This document shows, piece by piece, positions 41,228-51,400 of a stretch of 64,000 nucleotides of DNA; the stretch's first letter is position 1, and each line of letters opens with the position of its first letter. The notes under the pieces are model-generated. The model was not told the DNA's origin. It saw only the letters and a list, made by a program, of their open reading frames with translations, and did not search any database. Made by a program: the position numbers and the translations under genes. Source of the DNA: DATDAW01 sp036525185 (GTDB lineage Bacteria > Verrucomicrobiota > Verrucomicrobiia > Chthoniobacterales > DASVRZ01); contig DATDAW010000015.1 of NCBI GenBank assembly GCA_036525185.1, positions 1-64,000 on the forward strand, read 5' to 3'.

Positions 41228-43723
41228 CTACTGCACTTCTCCCCGCAGTGTTTCCCAGGCGCTGCGTCTGCGGTCGAGAAAATGAATGGCCGTTCCTGTT
41301 AGAATTGTCACCAGCGCCGCGACCGGAATGGCCCCTGCAACCAGGGCCCACGACGGCTCGAACGGCGCTTTGAAAACCCATTTGCCCAGCGCCCACCCGG
41401 CGGCGAGCGACAGCACGCATCCAGCCAGCGCTCCGAATATGCCAAGCGCCGCAAACTCCGTCAGGTTGATCGCCGTCGCTTGCCGGCTCGAGGCGCCCAC
41501 CACGCGCAACAACGCCAACTCCCGCACCCGCTGGGTCTGGCTGCCCGCCAGCACGGACACCAAGATCAAGAGGGTCGTCGCCAACGCAAAGGCCGCCAGC
41601 GCCCGTGCCGCGACATCCACCTTTTCCAGCACGCTGCGCACCGACGAAACGACCAGTTCCAGGTCGATCACCGACACATTCGGGAATTCGCGCACCACGT
41701 GATTCTGCAGTGCCGCCGACTGCGCCGCATTTTCCGCCCGCGACACCGCAATGAATGTCGCCGGGGCTTCTTCCAGAACCCCTGCGGGAAAAATAACGAA
41801 AAAATTAGTCCGGAACTTCCGCCAGTCCACGCGACGGATGCTCGTCACCCGGGTTTTCATGGGCAAACCTTGCACGTCGAAGCCGATTTCATCGCCCAGA
41901 GTTACGTCGAGATCCCTCGCAATGCCTTCCTCGATGGAGATAGGAACCGGCTCACGATCCAGCGACCAACGCGGTTCGAATTTTCCGGAGAGAAGCGTTT
42001 CTGTTGAGGATAGATGGTCGCGATAACTCGACCGGTATTCGCGTTTGAGCACCCAGTCCGGAATCGATTTTTTTGGATCGGCCAGCCACTCCTTCACATC
42101 GCGCCCGCGCACCGAACGCAGCCGCATGGTGACCATCGGCGCCTCCTCGACGAGCGGGCGTCCATCGGCTTTGAGGACAGCCGCCAGTCCCTGACGTTGG
42201 TTCGGCTGTATATCGAACAGGATCAAATTCGGCTGACCTCCCGCGTCGATTTGGAGCTGCCGCAAGAGAATGTCGCGCGTGAAAAGCAATGTCAGTCCCG
42301 TGAACACGCAAAATCCCAGAGCCAGAATGAGCAACCGCGTCCGGTTGTTAGGCCGGTCGAGATTCGCCAGGCCCTGGCGCAAGGCATATGGCCAGCGCGG
42401 AATGCGCTTCAAGCCCGCTCGAACCATCCGCCGCAACGCCCACGCCATCACATTCAGTAGCTGGACCAAAACACCGGCCGAAGCTGCAAAAATCAATCCG
42501 CGCTTCCAGCCGCCAAACTGCCATACAGCAAACAACACAACTCCAAGACCAATGATCAGGTTCTGTCCAATCCATGTCCCGTAGAATGCAGTCCTCGCAG
42601 GTGTCGCATTTTCCCGCAAAACAGCCAGAGCCGTAATCCGTCGCAACGACATCAATGGCGGAATACAAAACAACAAGCTGACCAGCATGCCGGACCCCAA
42701 TCCCGCGAAAATCGCCGAAGGCGACAAAACCGCGTCGATCTTAAACGGCAGTAACCCGGCCAGAGCCGCGGGAAGCGCTTTGTGCACCGCGATGCCAAGC
42801 AAAACGCCGGGAATCGATCCTGCCAGACCCAGCGCAAGCGCCTGAATGCCGTAAATGTGAACCGTTTGAGCTCCGGTCGCGCCGAGGCAGCGCAACAGTC
42901 CCGCCGACGCCGCTTTTGCCCGAATATGCACACTCACGGCCGAAGCGATTCCCAGTGACCCAAGAAGCAGCGATAGAAATCCTGTGAGATTCAAGAACTG
43001 CGACAAGTTTTCCATCGTCTCACCGAGGTCCTCTTTGCGTTTCGCCACGCTGTCGAAATTAAGGTTCGCATCCTCCAGCGTCTTAGTGGCGACTTCGGGC
43101 GTCATGCCCGGCTTTAGCTCCAAGGCAAGGTAGTGCGACGATAGGCTCCCGATTCTGAGCAACTTGGTGTCCTGCAGCCGTCGCATCGGGATATAAACCC
43201 GCGGCGCAAATCCGCTGAACGAAATCGCTTCCCCGGGCGCGCGTTTAAGCGCTGCGACGATTGGAAAATCGGCTTCCCCCAGCCGGATCTTCTGTCCGAC
43301 CTGGAGGTGAAACTGCAACAGCAATCGCTCGTCCACGAGCGCTCCGCCTGCTTTCTGAAAATCCACCTGCTGCGGTTCCGTCTCCAGCTTCCCGAAAAAC
43401 GGAAAACCCGCATCGATCGCCCGTACCTGAACCAGTCGCGTGTTGTCGTCTGCGTCCGGAAACACCGCCATCGACGCAAACCGGATTTCACGCGCTGCCC
43501 GGCTCGCCAGATCTTTTGCAGCGATTTCCTCAGTCGGTTTCAACGGCTGCCGAGATTGCACGACGAAATCCGCTCCAAGCAACGTCCGCGCCTGGTCATC
43601 GATCGCCACCCGCAGACTCTCCTTCAACGACCCGATCGCTACCAGCGCCGCAACGCCCACCGAAATGCAGCTCGCAAATAGCAGCAACCGCCTTCGGCTA
43701 CCCCGGCTATCGCGCCAGGCCAT
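41228..43723 (-). CDS. ABC transporter permease, FtsX/YbbP type
   Basis: About 831 residues with roughly ten helices and two FtsX domains, as in YbbP of E. coli (MacB-like lipoprotein/toxin-efflux-type permeases). The C-terminal ALLRVVGASSRQATAINL motif is typical. ATG at 43723 (MAWRDSRGSRRRLLLF) is the most likely start; the frame remains open to a TTG at 43831, but that segment is made of word-repeat element D. It follows its ATPase gene on the same strand. Confidence 0.88.
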   Translation of the reverse strand: MAWRDSRGSRRRLLLFASCISVGVAALVAIGSLKESLRVAIDDQARTLLGADFVVQSRQPLKPTEEIAAKDLASRAAREIRFASMAVFPDADDNTRLVQVRAIDAGFPFFGKLETEPQQVDFQKAGGALVDERLLLQFHLQVGQKIRLGEADFPIVAALKRAPGEAISFSGFAPRVYIPMRRLQDTKLLRIGSLSSHYLALELKPGMTPEVATKTLEDANLNFDSVAKRKEDLGETMENLSQFLNLTGFLSLLLGSLGIASAVSVHIRAKAASAGLLRCLGATGAQTVHIYGIQALALGLAGSIPGVLLGIAVHKALPAALAGLLPFKIDAVLSPSAIFAGLGSGMLVSLLFCIPPLMSLRRITALAVLRENATPARTAFYGTWIGQNLIIGLGVVLFAVWQFGGWKRGLIFAASAGVLVQLLNVMAWALRRMVRAGLKRIPRWPYALRQGLANLDRPNNRTRLLILALGFCVFTGLTLLFTRDILLRQLQIDAGGQPNLILFDIQPNQRQGLAAVLKADGRPLVEEAPMVTMRLRSVRGRDVKEWLADPKKSIPDWVLKREYRSSYRDHLSSTETLLSGKFEPRWSLDREPVPISIEEGIARDLDVTLGDEIGFDVQGLPMKTRVTSIRRVDWRKFRTNFFVIFPAGVLEEAPATFIAVSRAENAAQSAALQNHVVREFPNVSVIDLELVVSSVRSVLEKVDVAARALAAFALATTLLILVSVLAGSQTQRVRELALLRVVGASSRQATAINLTEFAALGIFGALAGCVLSLAAGWALGKWVFKAPFEPSWALVAGAIPVAALVTILTGTAIHFLDRRRSAWETLRGEVQ

Positions 43724-43732
43724 CAATAAACA

Positions 43733-43850
43733 AAACCTGAGACTTTCCCGCCAAGCGGGATGAAACCTGAGTTTTCTGATCTCACGTGGAGGTTTTTCAA
43801 CTGCTTCTGGCCCTTCGAGTTCCGATTTCAACTTCAGGTTCAGGTTTCAG
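43733..43850. repeat. Word-repeat inverted element D (TTTCAGG words), between ABC ATPase and permease
   Basis: Copies of AAACCTGA at 43733-43740 and GAAACCTGA at 43762-43770 face TTCAGG-GTTCAGG-TTTCAGG words at 43834-43850; GAAACCTGA pairs exactly with TCAGGTTTC (43840-43848). A CCCGC..GCGGG hairpin (about 43747-43759) lies within. It uses the same TTTCAGG word as elements A and E. The open frame across it is probably not translated. Confidence 0.65.
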
Positions 43851-43859
43851 GTTGCACGT

Positions 43860-44519
43860 TCAGCCCTCAACTTTCCCTCCGCGTAGCCGAATGACCCGGC
43901 TCGCGCGACCCGCCAGTTCCAAATCGTGGGTCACCAGCAGCAGCGCGGTGCCCTGTTCTCGATTTAGTTCGAACAACATTTCGACAATCCGATGCCCCGT
44001 TTCGAAATCCAGATTCCCTGTCGGTTCATCGGCAAACAGCAGCGCCGGCTCGTTGATAAATGCCCGGGCAATCGCCACCCGTTGCTGCTCCCCGCCGCTG
44101 AGCTGATTCGGATAATGCCCCAACCTTCCGCCCAGACCCACGCGTCCCAATAACTCCGCCGCTCGCGAACGCGCATCCTTGGTTCCCAACAACTCTGCAG
44201 GGACCATGACGTTTTCCAGCGCCGTCAGAGTCGGCAACAATTGGAAGTTCTGAAAAACAAACCCGACGCGATCGACCCGCAATGCCGCGCGTTCATCCTC
44301 GCTCAGCTCTGCCAGATTTTGCCCTTCCAGCAGGATATCCCCCTCGGAAGCCGCGTCCAAACCCGCGCACAGCGCCAGCAATGTGCTTTTGCCGCTCCCG
44401 GATGGTCCCAAAATCGCACACGTCTCCCCCGCGGCCAGCGCGAAACTCACGCCGCTCAGCACCGTCAAATCGCCGTATCGTCGGCCCGCCCCGTTTACTT
44501 GCAAAAGGAGGCCGCTCAT
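43860..44519 (-). CDS. ABC transporter ATP-binding protein, YbbA/LolD type
   Basis: 219-residue ATPase. Walker A GPSGSGKST (about 38-46), Q-loop VFQNFQLLPTLTALENV, signature LSGGEQQRVAIARAF, Walker B LLFADEPTGNLD and H-loop THDLEL are present; sequence around the Q-loop is typical of the MacB/LolD/YbbA group. It is divergent from the TesA-like gene, the same arrangement as ybbA-tesA in E. coli. Partner of the following FtsX-type permease. Confidence 0.93.
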   Translation of the reverse strand: MSGLLLQVNGAGRRYGDLTVLSGVSFALAAGETCAILGPSGSGKSTLLALCAGLDAASEGDILLEGQNLAELSEDERAALRVDRVGFVFQNFQLLPTLTALENVMVPAELLGTKDARSRAAELLGRVGLGGRLGHYPNQLSGGEQQRVAIARAFINEPALLFADEPTGNLDFETGHRIVEMLFELNREQGTALLLVTHDLELAGRASRVIRLRGGKVEG

Positions 44520-44549
44520 CGTTGTTTGTTGGCGCCTTCAGACTTTCCC

Positions 44550-45182
44550 ATGAGATTGGTGTTACTCGCTTTCTTTATTTTATTGAGCGTGACTCGCGTA
44601 GTGACGAATGCCGCGGACAACATCGTTGTTCTCGGCGACAGTCTCACTGCGGGTTACGGGCTCGACGAAGCTCAAGCGTATCCCGCTCTCCTGCAAAAGA
44701 AAATCGACGAGGCGGGGCTAAAATTTCAGGTGATCAACGCCGGCGTCAGCGGTGACACGACTACGGATGGTCTTAACCGTGTCACCTGGATTCTGAAACG
44801 CCCTGCAGCCGTTTTTATTGTCGCTCTTGGCGCCAACGATGGTCTGCGCGGACTCCCGCCCGAGCTTATGCAGAAAAACCTCACGGCCGTTCTACGCAAA
44901 GTGCACACCGTGAATCCCAGCGCCAAGCTCCTTGTCGCCGGGATGTTGCTTCCAACCAATTTCGGCCCTGAATACACGAAGAGATTCGCCGCTGTTTTCC
45001 CAGCCGTCGCCCAGGAAACAGGCGCAACGCTTATTCCATTCCTGTTGGACGGTGTTGGGGGCCGACCGGAATTGAATCAGCAGGACCGAATCCATCCAAC
45101 CGCCGAGGGCCAGCAAATCCTGGCAGAAAATGTCTGGAAAATCCTGAGGCCAGTTCTGGAAGATGTTCCGCTCAAAAACTAA
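44550..45182 (+). CDS. tesA: TesA-like GDSL esterase/lysophospholipase
   Basis: 210-residue exported SGNH hydrolase. Signal peptide LVLLAFFILLSVTRVVTNAA; Block I VVLGDSLTAGYG (nucleophile Ser), Block II GVSGDTTTDG, Block III GANDGLRG, and Block V DRIHPTAEGQ with the catalytic Asp/His. Equivalent to E. coli TesA thioesterase I/lysophospholipase L1/arylesterase. ATG at 44550 is set by the signal peptide. It is divergent from an ATPase of YbbA type. Confidence 0.94.
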   Translation: MRLVLLAFFILLSVTRVVTNAADNIVVLGDSLTAGYGLDEAQAYPALLQKKIDEAGLKFQVINAGVSGDTTTDGLNRVTWILKRPAAVFIVALGANDGLRGLPPELMQKNLTAVLRKVHTVNPSAKLLVAGMLLPTNFGPEYTKRFAAVFPAVAQETGATLIPFLLDGVGGRPELNQQDRIHPTAEGQQILAENVWKILRPVLEDVPLKN

Positions 45183-45206
45183 AAGACCCGAATGGTTGCG
45201 ACGTTA

Positions 45207-45300
45207 GGTTTCAGTTTTGAGGGTTCAGGCTGCAGAAGTGGTGCAAACGCGTTACCCGACTTGGCTGTACGTCTGAAAACGGAATCCTGAATGCTGAAAG
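45207..45300. repeat. Word-repeat element E (TTTCAG words), reaching into the recC start
   Basis: Left words GGTTTCAGTTTTGAGGGTTCAGG (split as GGTTTCAG 45207-45214 and GGTTCAGG 45222-45229) face CTGAAAAC (45273-45280), ATCCTGAAT (about 45284-45292) and CTGAAAG (45294-45300). The pairing is looser than in A-C. The right half covers the recC ATG (45291), so it encodes the first codons MLK. Confidence 0.5.
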
Positions 45301-48300
45301 CTTTCACTTCCAACCTCCAGGAAAGGCTCTCTGCGAGACTCTCTGCGACACTTCGCGCGCAGCCGCTTTCCGATCCATTCGCTACGGAACTTGTTGTCGT
45401 GCAAAGCCTTGGAATGCGTCGCTGGTTGCAAATGGAAATCGCCCGCCACAACGGCATCTGCGCTGGCGTTGATTTTCCCTTCCCGCAAACCTTTATCAAC
45501 GATCTCCTCGAGAGGATTTATCCGGAGGAATCAAAACATCTTCAGGATTTTTCCCGGGAAATCCTCGAATGGCGTGTTTACACCTGGCTCGGCGATCATT
45601 CGACCCGCTTCGCCGACCTCAACCGCTACCTGGTCGATGAGAAGGAAATGGACGTCGTCAAAACATGGCAGCTCGCCGCCCGCGTCGCGCACCTCTTTGA
45701 TCAATACTCAGCTTATCGACCCGACTGGCTCATCGGATTGCAGAATGCCGATCGGCCCGCCATGGCGGGACGGATTGGCGCACGCGAGCCAGGGGGGCAA
45801 TTCGAAGGATGGCAATCTGAGCTCTGGAGGGCTCTGATCGAGAATCACGCCGTGCACCCGGCCGCACTGCGCCATCGTTTTCTCACGGACGTCGCGCGAA
45901 TTCCTACCCAGAAACTCCCCGAACGCCTCTCCGTCTTTGGCCTTGCAACGTTGCCTCCCTGGTATCTGAAGTTCCTGGAGGCTTTGGCGTTACGCATTCC
46001 GGTCGATCTCTATATCCTGCAGCCCACGCCGGAATTCTGGGCCGACCTCGAAACTCGCCGGGAAATTGAAGGCCGCCGCAAGCGTGGACTCGCTCCACGT
46101 TCCGAAGGCGTCGACTGGAATTCGCTTCTGGCTTCCTGGGGAAAAACGGGTCGTGATTTTTTCCGCCTCGCGATGGAGTGCGAATCGCTCGACGAAAATC
46201 CCGATTTCGTCGAACCCACCGCTTCTGGTCTCCTCGGCGAACTTCAGCGCGACCTCCTTAATCCCGAACGCAGCCCCTATCGGGATCCTTCGATCTCGTC
46301 GGGCTGGAACGGTCGCTATTCGACATTGCAAGTCCACTCCTGCCCCGGCCCATTGCGCGAAGTGGAAATCTTTCGCGACCAACTCCTCGCCCTTTTTGAG
46401 CAAATTCCTGACCTCGAACCGCGCGACGTGCTGGTCATGACGCCCGACCTCGACAAGTACGCGCCATTTATCGACGCTGTCTTTGGCGGTTCGGAAGGGG
46501 AATCCATTCCTTATAGCCTCGCTGATCGCACAATCGGCGGACGGGATGACCCGGGCGCGATCTTGCTAAGATTGCTTGAAGTCGCCACCGGACGCTTCGA
46601 AGCGACGGAAGTCGTGGATCTCCTGGAACTACCGACGATTCGTTCGCGGTTTGAGATCTCTGAAGCCGACCTCGAACGCATCCGCCTCTGGGTTTCTGAA
46701 ACCGGTATCCGATGGGGCATCAACGCCGCACACCGTCGGGATTTCGGCGTTCCGGAGTTCCCCCAGAATACCTGGCGGTCCGGTCTTGATCGCCTGCTTC
46801 TCGGCTTCGCAATGGAGCCAGTGGACCGCCAGCTCTACGAGACCATTTCTCCGTTCGAACTAACGGAAAACTCGGAGGCTGTCTTGCTTGGCCGGTTGAT
46901 TGAATTCATCGAAAGGCTTTCACAGCTGCGAGAGACGCTTTCCCGTCCGGCGAACTTGGATGAATGGTCAACTCGTCTTCGTAATACTCTGCGCGACTTT
47001 TTCATTCCCGAATCTCTCGACATGCGGGAGGCCTGCCTTGCTAAAAGCGCGATTGAGAACCTGGAAAAATCCTTTCGCTTCGTCCCCGGTAAAGTCCCGT
47101 TCGATGCCATCCGTCTCCATCTCGAAAACGCTCTGAGTCCGGATGAATCCCAGCTCGGCTACCTCAATGGCGGCGTCACGTTTTGTGCATGCCGTCCAAT
47201 GCGTAGCGTCCCGTTTCGTGTAATCGCCATGCTGGGAATGGACAACGGCGTTTTTCCTCGTGCCTCATCCACGTCGAGCCTCGACCGCATGGCTGCAGAG
47301 CCTCGCCTGGGTGATCGCTCCCAACGTGAAGACGACCGATATCTCTTTTTGGAGGCGCTATTGTCCGCTCGGGACGTCCTGTATTTGAGCTACCACGGCC
47401 GTTCCGTTCGCGATGGATCGGATTTGCTTCCTTCGGTCTTGATCTCCGAATTGCTGAATTACGTTGATGACCAGTTCAACAAAAGATGGAGCGACGAGAT
47501 TGTGACACGTCATCCTATTCAGGCGTTCGCTCCGGAGTACTTTTCGGGCGGAAAATTGTTCTCGTATTCAGGATCCAACCTGGCTGGCGCAAAAGCGCTC
47601 ATCGGGCCTCGCGCCGAAACGACAGCGTTTGTCAGAGACCCACTTCCAGTAGCGAATCATGAGTTGGAGATTATTCATCCCAAAGAACTTGTATCCTTTT
47701 TTTTGCATCCAACGAAATATTTCGTCGTCCGCCGATTGGGCATAAAGCTTCGCTACCCGGACGAATTTGAGGCCGATTCGGAGCCATTTTCAGCGGACGG
47801 TTTGACCCGCTACGCCCTGAAACAAGATGCCGTGTCATCATTAATTTCCAAGTCTTCGGAGCATCTGCCGTCCTTGTGGAATGCAGAAGGCAAACTTCCT
47901 CCAGGCAACGCCGGCGAAGTAATATCGCAACGTCTCGCGAAAGAATCAGATGATTTATTTGGAAAGATCGCCCCATGGCTTCAGCCTGATCCGCAACCTG
48001 CGGAAATCGATTTCTCCGTTGGAGGGATGCGGTTGACAGGTCAGCTTTTTACGCGCTTGCATTTCCGGCCGGCGATGGCCAAGGCAAGGGATCAGATCGG
48101 GGCATTTGTTACTCACCTAATTGTCAACGCTGCCGGCTACGATGTCCCGATCCGACTCATTATGGAAGACAAGTCGTACGTGTGGGAGGCAATCGACGGC
48201 GAAACAGCCAGGGCTATTTTGGAAACGTTCGTGGCCCTCTATCGTCGCGGTCTTTCTGAGCCGTTGCCGTTCTTTCCTCAAACTGCAATGGCCTTGATCG

Positions 48301-48482
48301 AGAAGAAGAGTCCGCATAGTTCGTGGAAGGGAAACGGCTTCAGCGAAGTTCCGCCAGAATCGAAAGACCCGTATTTCCGTCTGTGTTTCGGCCACTTGGA
48401 AGATCCACTGGATGACCAGTTTGCCGAACTCGCGAGAGCGATTCTCGGGCCGCTGATCGAGCGGAGGAAGGAACTGTTGTGA
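45291..48482 (+). CDS. recC: Exodeoxyribonuclease V gamma subunit
   Basis: 1063-residue RecC, close to the E. coli length. The N terminus carries VVQSLGMRRWLQMEIARHNG and VDFPFPQTFINDLL, both RecC-typical. It has helicase-like folds without working Walker motifs and scans for Chi while RecB and RecD unwind. GVFPRASSTSSLDRMA and EDDRYLFLEALLSARDVLYLSYHGR match the second half of RecC. It overlaps the recB start by 4 bases (GTGA). Confidence 0.96.
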   Translation: MLKAFTSNLQERLSARLSATLRAQPLSDPFATELVVVQSLGMRRWLQMEIARHNGICAGVDFPFPQTFINDLLERIYPEESKHLQDFSREILEWRVYTWLGDHSTRFADLNRYLVDEKEMDVVKTWQLAARVAHLFDQYSAYRPDWLIGLQNADRPAMAGRIGAREPGGQFEGWQSELWRALIENHAVHPAALRHRFLTDVARIPTQKLPERLSVFGLATLPPWYLKFLEALALRIPVDLYILQPTPEFWADLETRREIEGRRKRGLAPRSEGVDWNSLLASWGKTGRDFFRLAMECESLDENPDFVEPTASGLLGELQRDLLNPERSPYRDPSISSGWNGRYSTLQVHSCPGPLREVEIFRDQLLALFEQIPDLEPRDVLVMTPDLDKYAPFIDAVFGGSEGESIPYSLADRTIGGRDDPGAILLRLLEVATGRFEATEVVDLLELPTIRSRFEISEADLERIRLWVSETGIRWGINAAHRRDFGVPEFPQNTWRSGLDRLLLGFAMEPVDRQLYETISPFELTENSEAVLLGRLIEFIERLSQLRETLSRPANLDEWSTRLRNTLRDFFIPESLDMREACLAKSAIENLEKSFRFVPGKVPFDAIRLHLENALSPDESQLGYLNGGVTFCACRPMRSVPFRVIAMLGMDNGVFPRASSTSSLDRMAAEPRLGDRSQREDDRYLFLEALLSARDVLYLSYHGRSVRDGSDLLPSVLISELLNYVDDQFNKRWSDEIVTRHPIQAFAPEYFSGGKLFSYSGSNLAGAKALIGPRAETTAFVRDPLPVANHELEIIHPKELVSFFLHPTKYFVVRRLGIKLRYPDEFEADSEPFSADGLTRYALKQDAVSSLISKSSEHLPSLWNAEGKLPPGNAGEVISQRLAKESDDLFGKIAPWLQPDPQPAEIDFSVGGMRLTGQLFTRLHFRPAMAKARDQIGAFVTHLIVNAAGYDVPIRLIMEDKSYVWEAIDGETARAILETFVALYRRGLSEPLPFFPQTAMALIEKKSPHSSWKGNGFSEVPPESKDPYFRLCFGHLEDPLDDQFAELARAILGPLIERRKELL

Positions 48483-51400
48483 CTTCGTTCGACCTAGTTC
48501 ATACGCCCATTGAACCGGGACGCACGCTGATCGAAGCGAGCGCGGGAACGGGAAAAACGTTTACGCTCACGGCGGTTTTCGCCCGACTGATGATTGAACA
48601 CGGACTGGATATCGACGAGATCCTGGTCTGCACGTTCACTGAGGCGGCGACGGCAGAGCTAAGGGAACGGCTTCGAGCAATGTTGGTGGAGGCGGTTGGA
48701 GCTCTCCATGGGAGGCCCCCTCAAGAGTTCGGATTTTTGGAGGGAATGATCAAACGGGAACGCCTCGGGGCAGGTACGCTGGTCTCCAAACTCGAACGTG
48801 CGCTGCGTAACATCGATCAGGCGGCTATCTTTACGATCCACGGCTTTTGCCAGCGTTTGCTTCAGGATCGGTCATTCGAAAGTGGCAATTCGCTGCAGAC
48901 TTCCGTGCTCGTTGACGATTCGGATGTTCGTCGCGAAACCGTGCAGGATTTCTGGCGGCGCCATGCGTATTCCTCGGATCAACTGTATTCGCGACTATTG
49001 CTGACGGGTCATCCTGTCCCCGAATCGTTGTCGAAATTCATAAACGGTGTTTTCCGCTATCCTGAAATCCAATTCGAACGGCAGGGTGCGCCTGCCAGCG
49101 CGGTGGCCGCTTTTGAAACCTGGCGGACGGAATTCGAACAGGCGAGGGCGCAGTGGGCATCGTGTGCGAAAGAAGTTGAGAATCTGTTGACCGCCGATTT
49201 CCGGTGGGGAAATCAGGGTTTTTCAAAGCCTGAAGCCATCCGGAAGTTACTTAAGAGCGTGGACGAAGCCTTTCACGGCGGAGATCTTCGCATTTTCGAA
49301 GAGATTGGCACTTCTCAGATCGAGGCGCACATCAACCAAAAGCGAAAACTTCCCCCGCCCCGGCATGCCTTTTTCGACCAATGCGACCGATTGGCAGCGT
49401 CGATGGACGACTATTTCGAGGCTCTCGGCATCGAAGCGGTGACGGAAATCCGCGAAGAGATGGTGGAGCGAAAACGGAAACGCCGGCTGATTGGCTTTAG
49501 CGATATGCTGGAAGGCGTCGACCGAGCGCTAAATGACGTGTCAGCTTTTGAGCGGGCCAGCCTCCGCGGGAAATGGCGTGCCGTGTTGATCGACGAATTT
49601 CAGGATACGGACCCGGTTCAAGACCGCATTTTCCGACGGTTGTTTGATCCGCAGATCCACTGGATTTTCCTGATCGGCGATCCGAAGCAGGCCATTTACG
49701 GATTTCGCGGCGCGGATTTGGAAACGTATCTAAAAACGGCAGAGGTTTGTGACCGGCAATATTCGCTGGGCACGAATCGCCGTTCTGAAAAGCGTCTTGT
49801 CGAGGCGGTGAACGCTTTGTTTTCCGTGTCGGACAACCCGTTCGAACACGAGAAGATCACTTTCCGTCCGGCGACCCCTTGGAATGAGTCTCCGCGCCCT
49901 GCACTGACAATAGATGACATGCAGCCGCGACCGTTGGTTCTTTGGACAGAATCATCTGAAGCAATCCATAACGGAGATGTTTCGGAAACAATTTTATGCG
50001 AAACAGTTGCGTTGGAATCTAAACGTTTACTGGAAAAGGCAACCGTCGACGAAAGAAGGCTTCGCTTGAATGAAATAGCGGTTCTTACGGGCACGAATTC
50101 CGAAGCGGTGAACGTTCAAAAGGCGTTTCAGCGTCTAGGCATTCCGGCGGTCGTTCAGTCGGGGCGAAGTATCTTTCAGTCGGCGGAGGCTGAAGCTGTT
50201 TCGCGACTTCTCGCAGCGGTACTGGAGCCACGACGTGGACCGCTCTGGCGCGCGGCCTTGGCGACGTCACTTTTCGGAACTCACGCTACGGAGATCGCTG
50301 CGCTGGACGATGACACATCTGCCGCGACGTGGGCGGAACGCTTTCAGGAATGGCACGTTCTTTGGCGCAAGAGAGGCTTTTCACAGATGTTCAGCTCGGT
50401 GTTGGACATCGGGCGGACGCGCGAACGTTTGTCGGCCGAGCGAAATGGCGAGCGAGCACTTACGAATTTCCTGCATTTGGCAGAGCTGTTGCATGGCTCG
50501 GAATTGTCAGAAAAACGCAGCCCGGGAAATCTGTTGCGCTGGCTCGACAAACAACTTGCCGAGCCGGCTGGAGGCGAAGACGCAGAAGCATACGAACAGC
50601 GATTGGAGACGGAATCTGAAGCCGTTCAGGTGATGACAGTTCATCGCAGTAAGGGTTTGGAGTTTCCTGTGGTTTTCGTCCCGTTCGCATGGCGTCGATT
50701 GAGAAAGCGTTCATCGGATGAACCGCTGATTTACCACGATAAGACGCATGGTCTGCGCAGCTGGATTCATCGGCGTAACCGGGAAGTCGTGAAGGAAAGA
50801 GCGATCGCTGAAGAGCTTTGTGAAAAACTCCGGCTGCTGTATGTGGCGGTGACACGCGCGAAGCAGCGGTGTTATGTGACGTGCCATCCTGGCGTGAAGA
50901 ATTTGCCGAAAGATTCAGCGATCTATCGGTTGCTGGGGGACAACGCTGCTCAACGGCTTAAGAACTGCAGTTTTATTTCGGTTGAACCCTTGCCGGATGT
51001 GACTAAGGGACCGTTGATTCTCACTGAAGCAGGCGGGAAGAATCTGGCTGCCCGGACGTTTTTAGGGAAGATTCGGCGAGACTGGGGCGTGGCGAGTTTT
51101 ACGGGTCTATCGCACGCCTTGGCTTCTGAGGAGCCCGATCGGGATGAGCCAGTTCCGCTGGTAACTCCGGAAGTGGGCGAGCTTCCCGGAGGAACAAACG
51201 TCGGGACCTGCCTGCACGAGGTTCTGGAAAAAATCGATTTTCAGTACGAAATGGCGTGGCCCGAGATTGTTCGCAAGGCGCTGAGGCGGTCCCATTTGGA
51301 CCGCTCGGGAACAGAAGGGATCGTTTTGGAAATGCTTCAGCGGATAGCTCAAATGCCGCTGGATCGGCGGGTGACTTTGGATCGAGTCCCAAAGGAAGAC

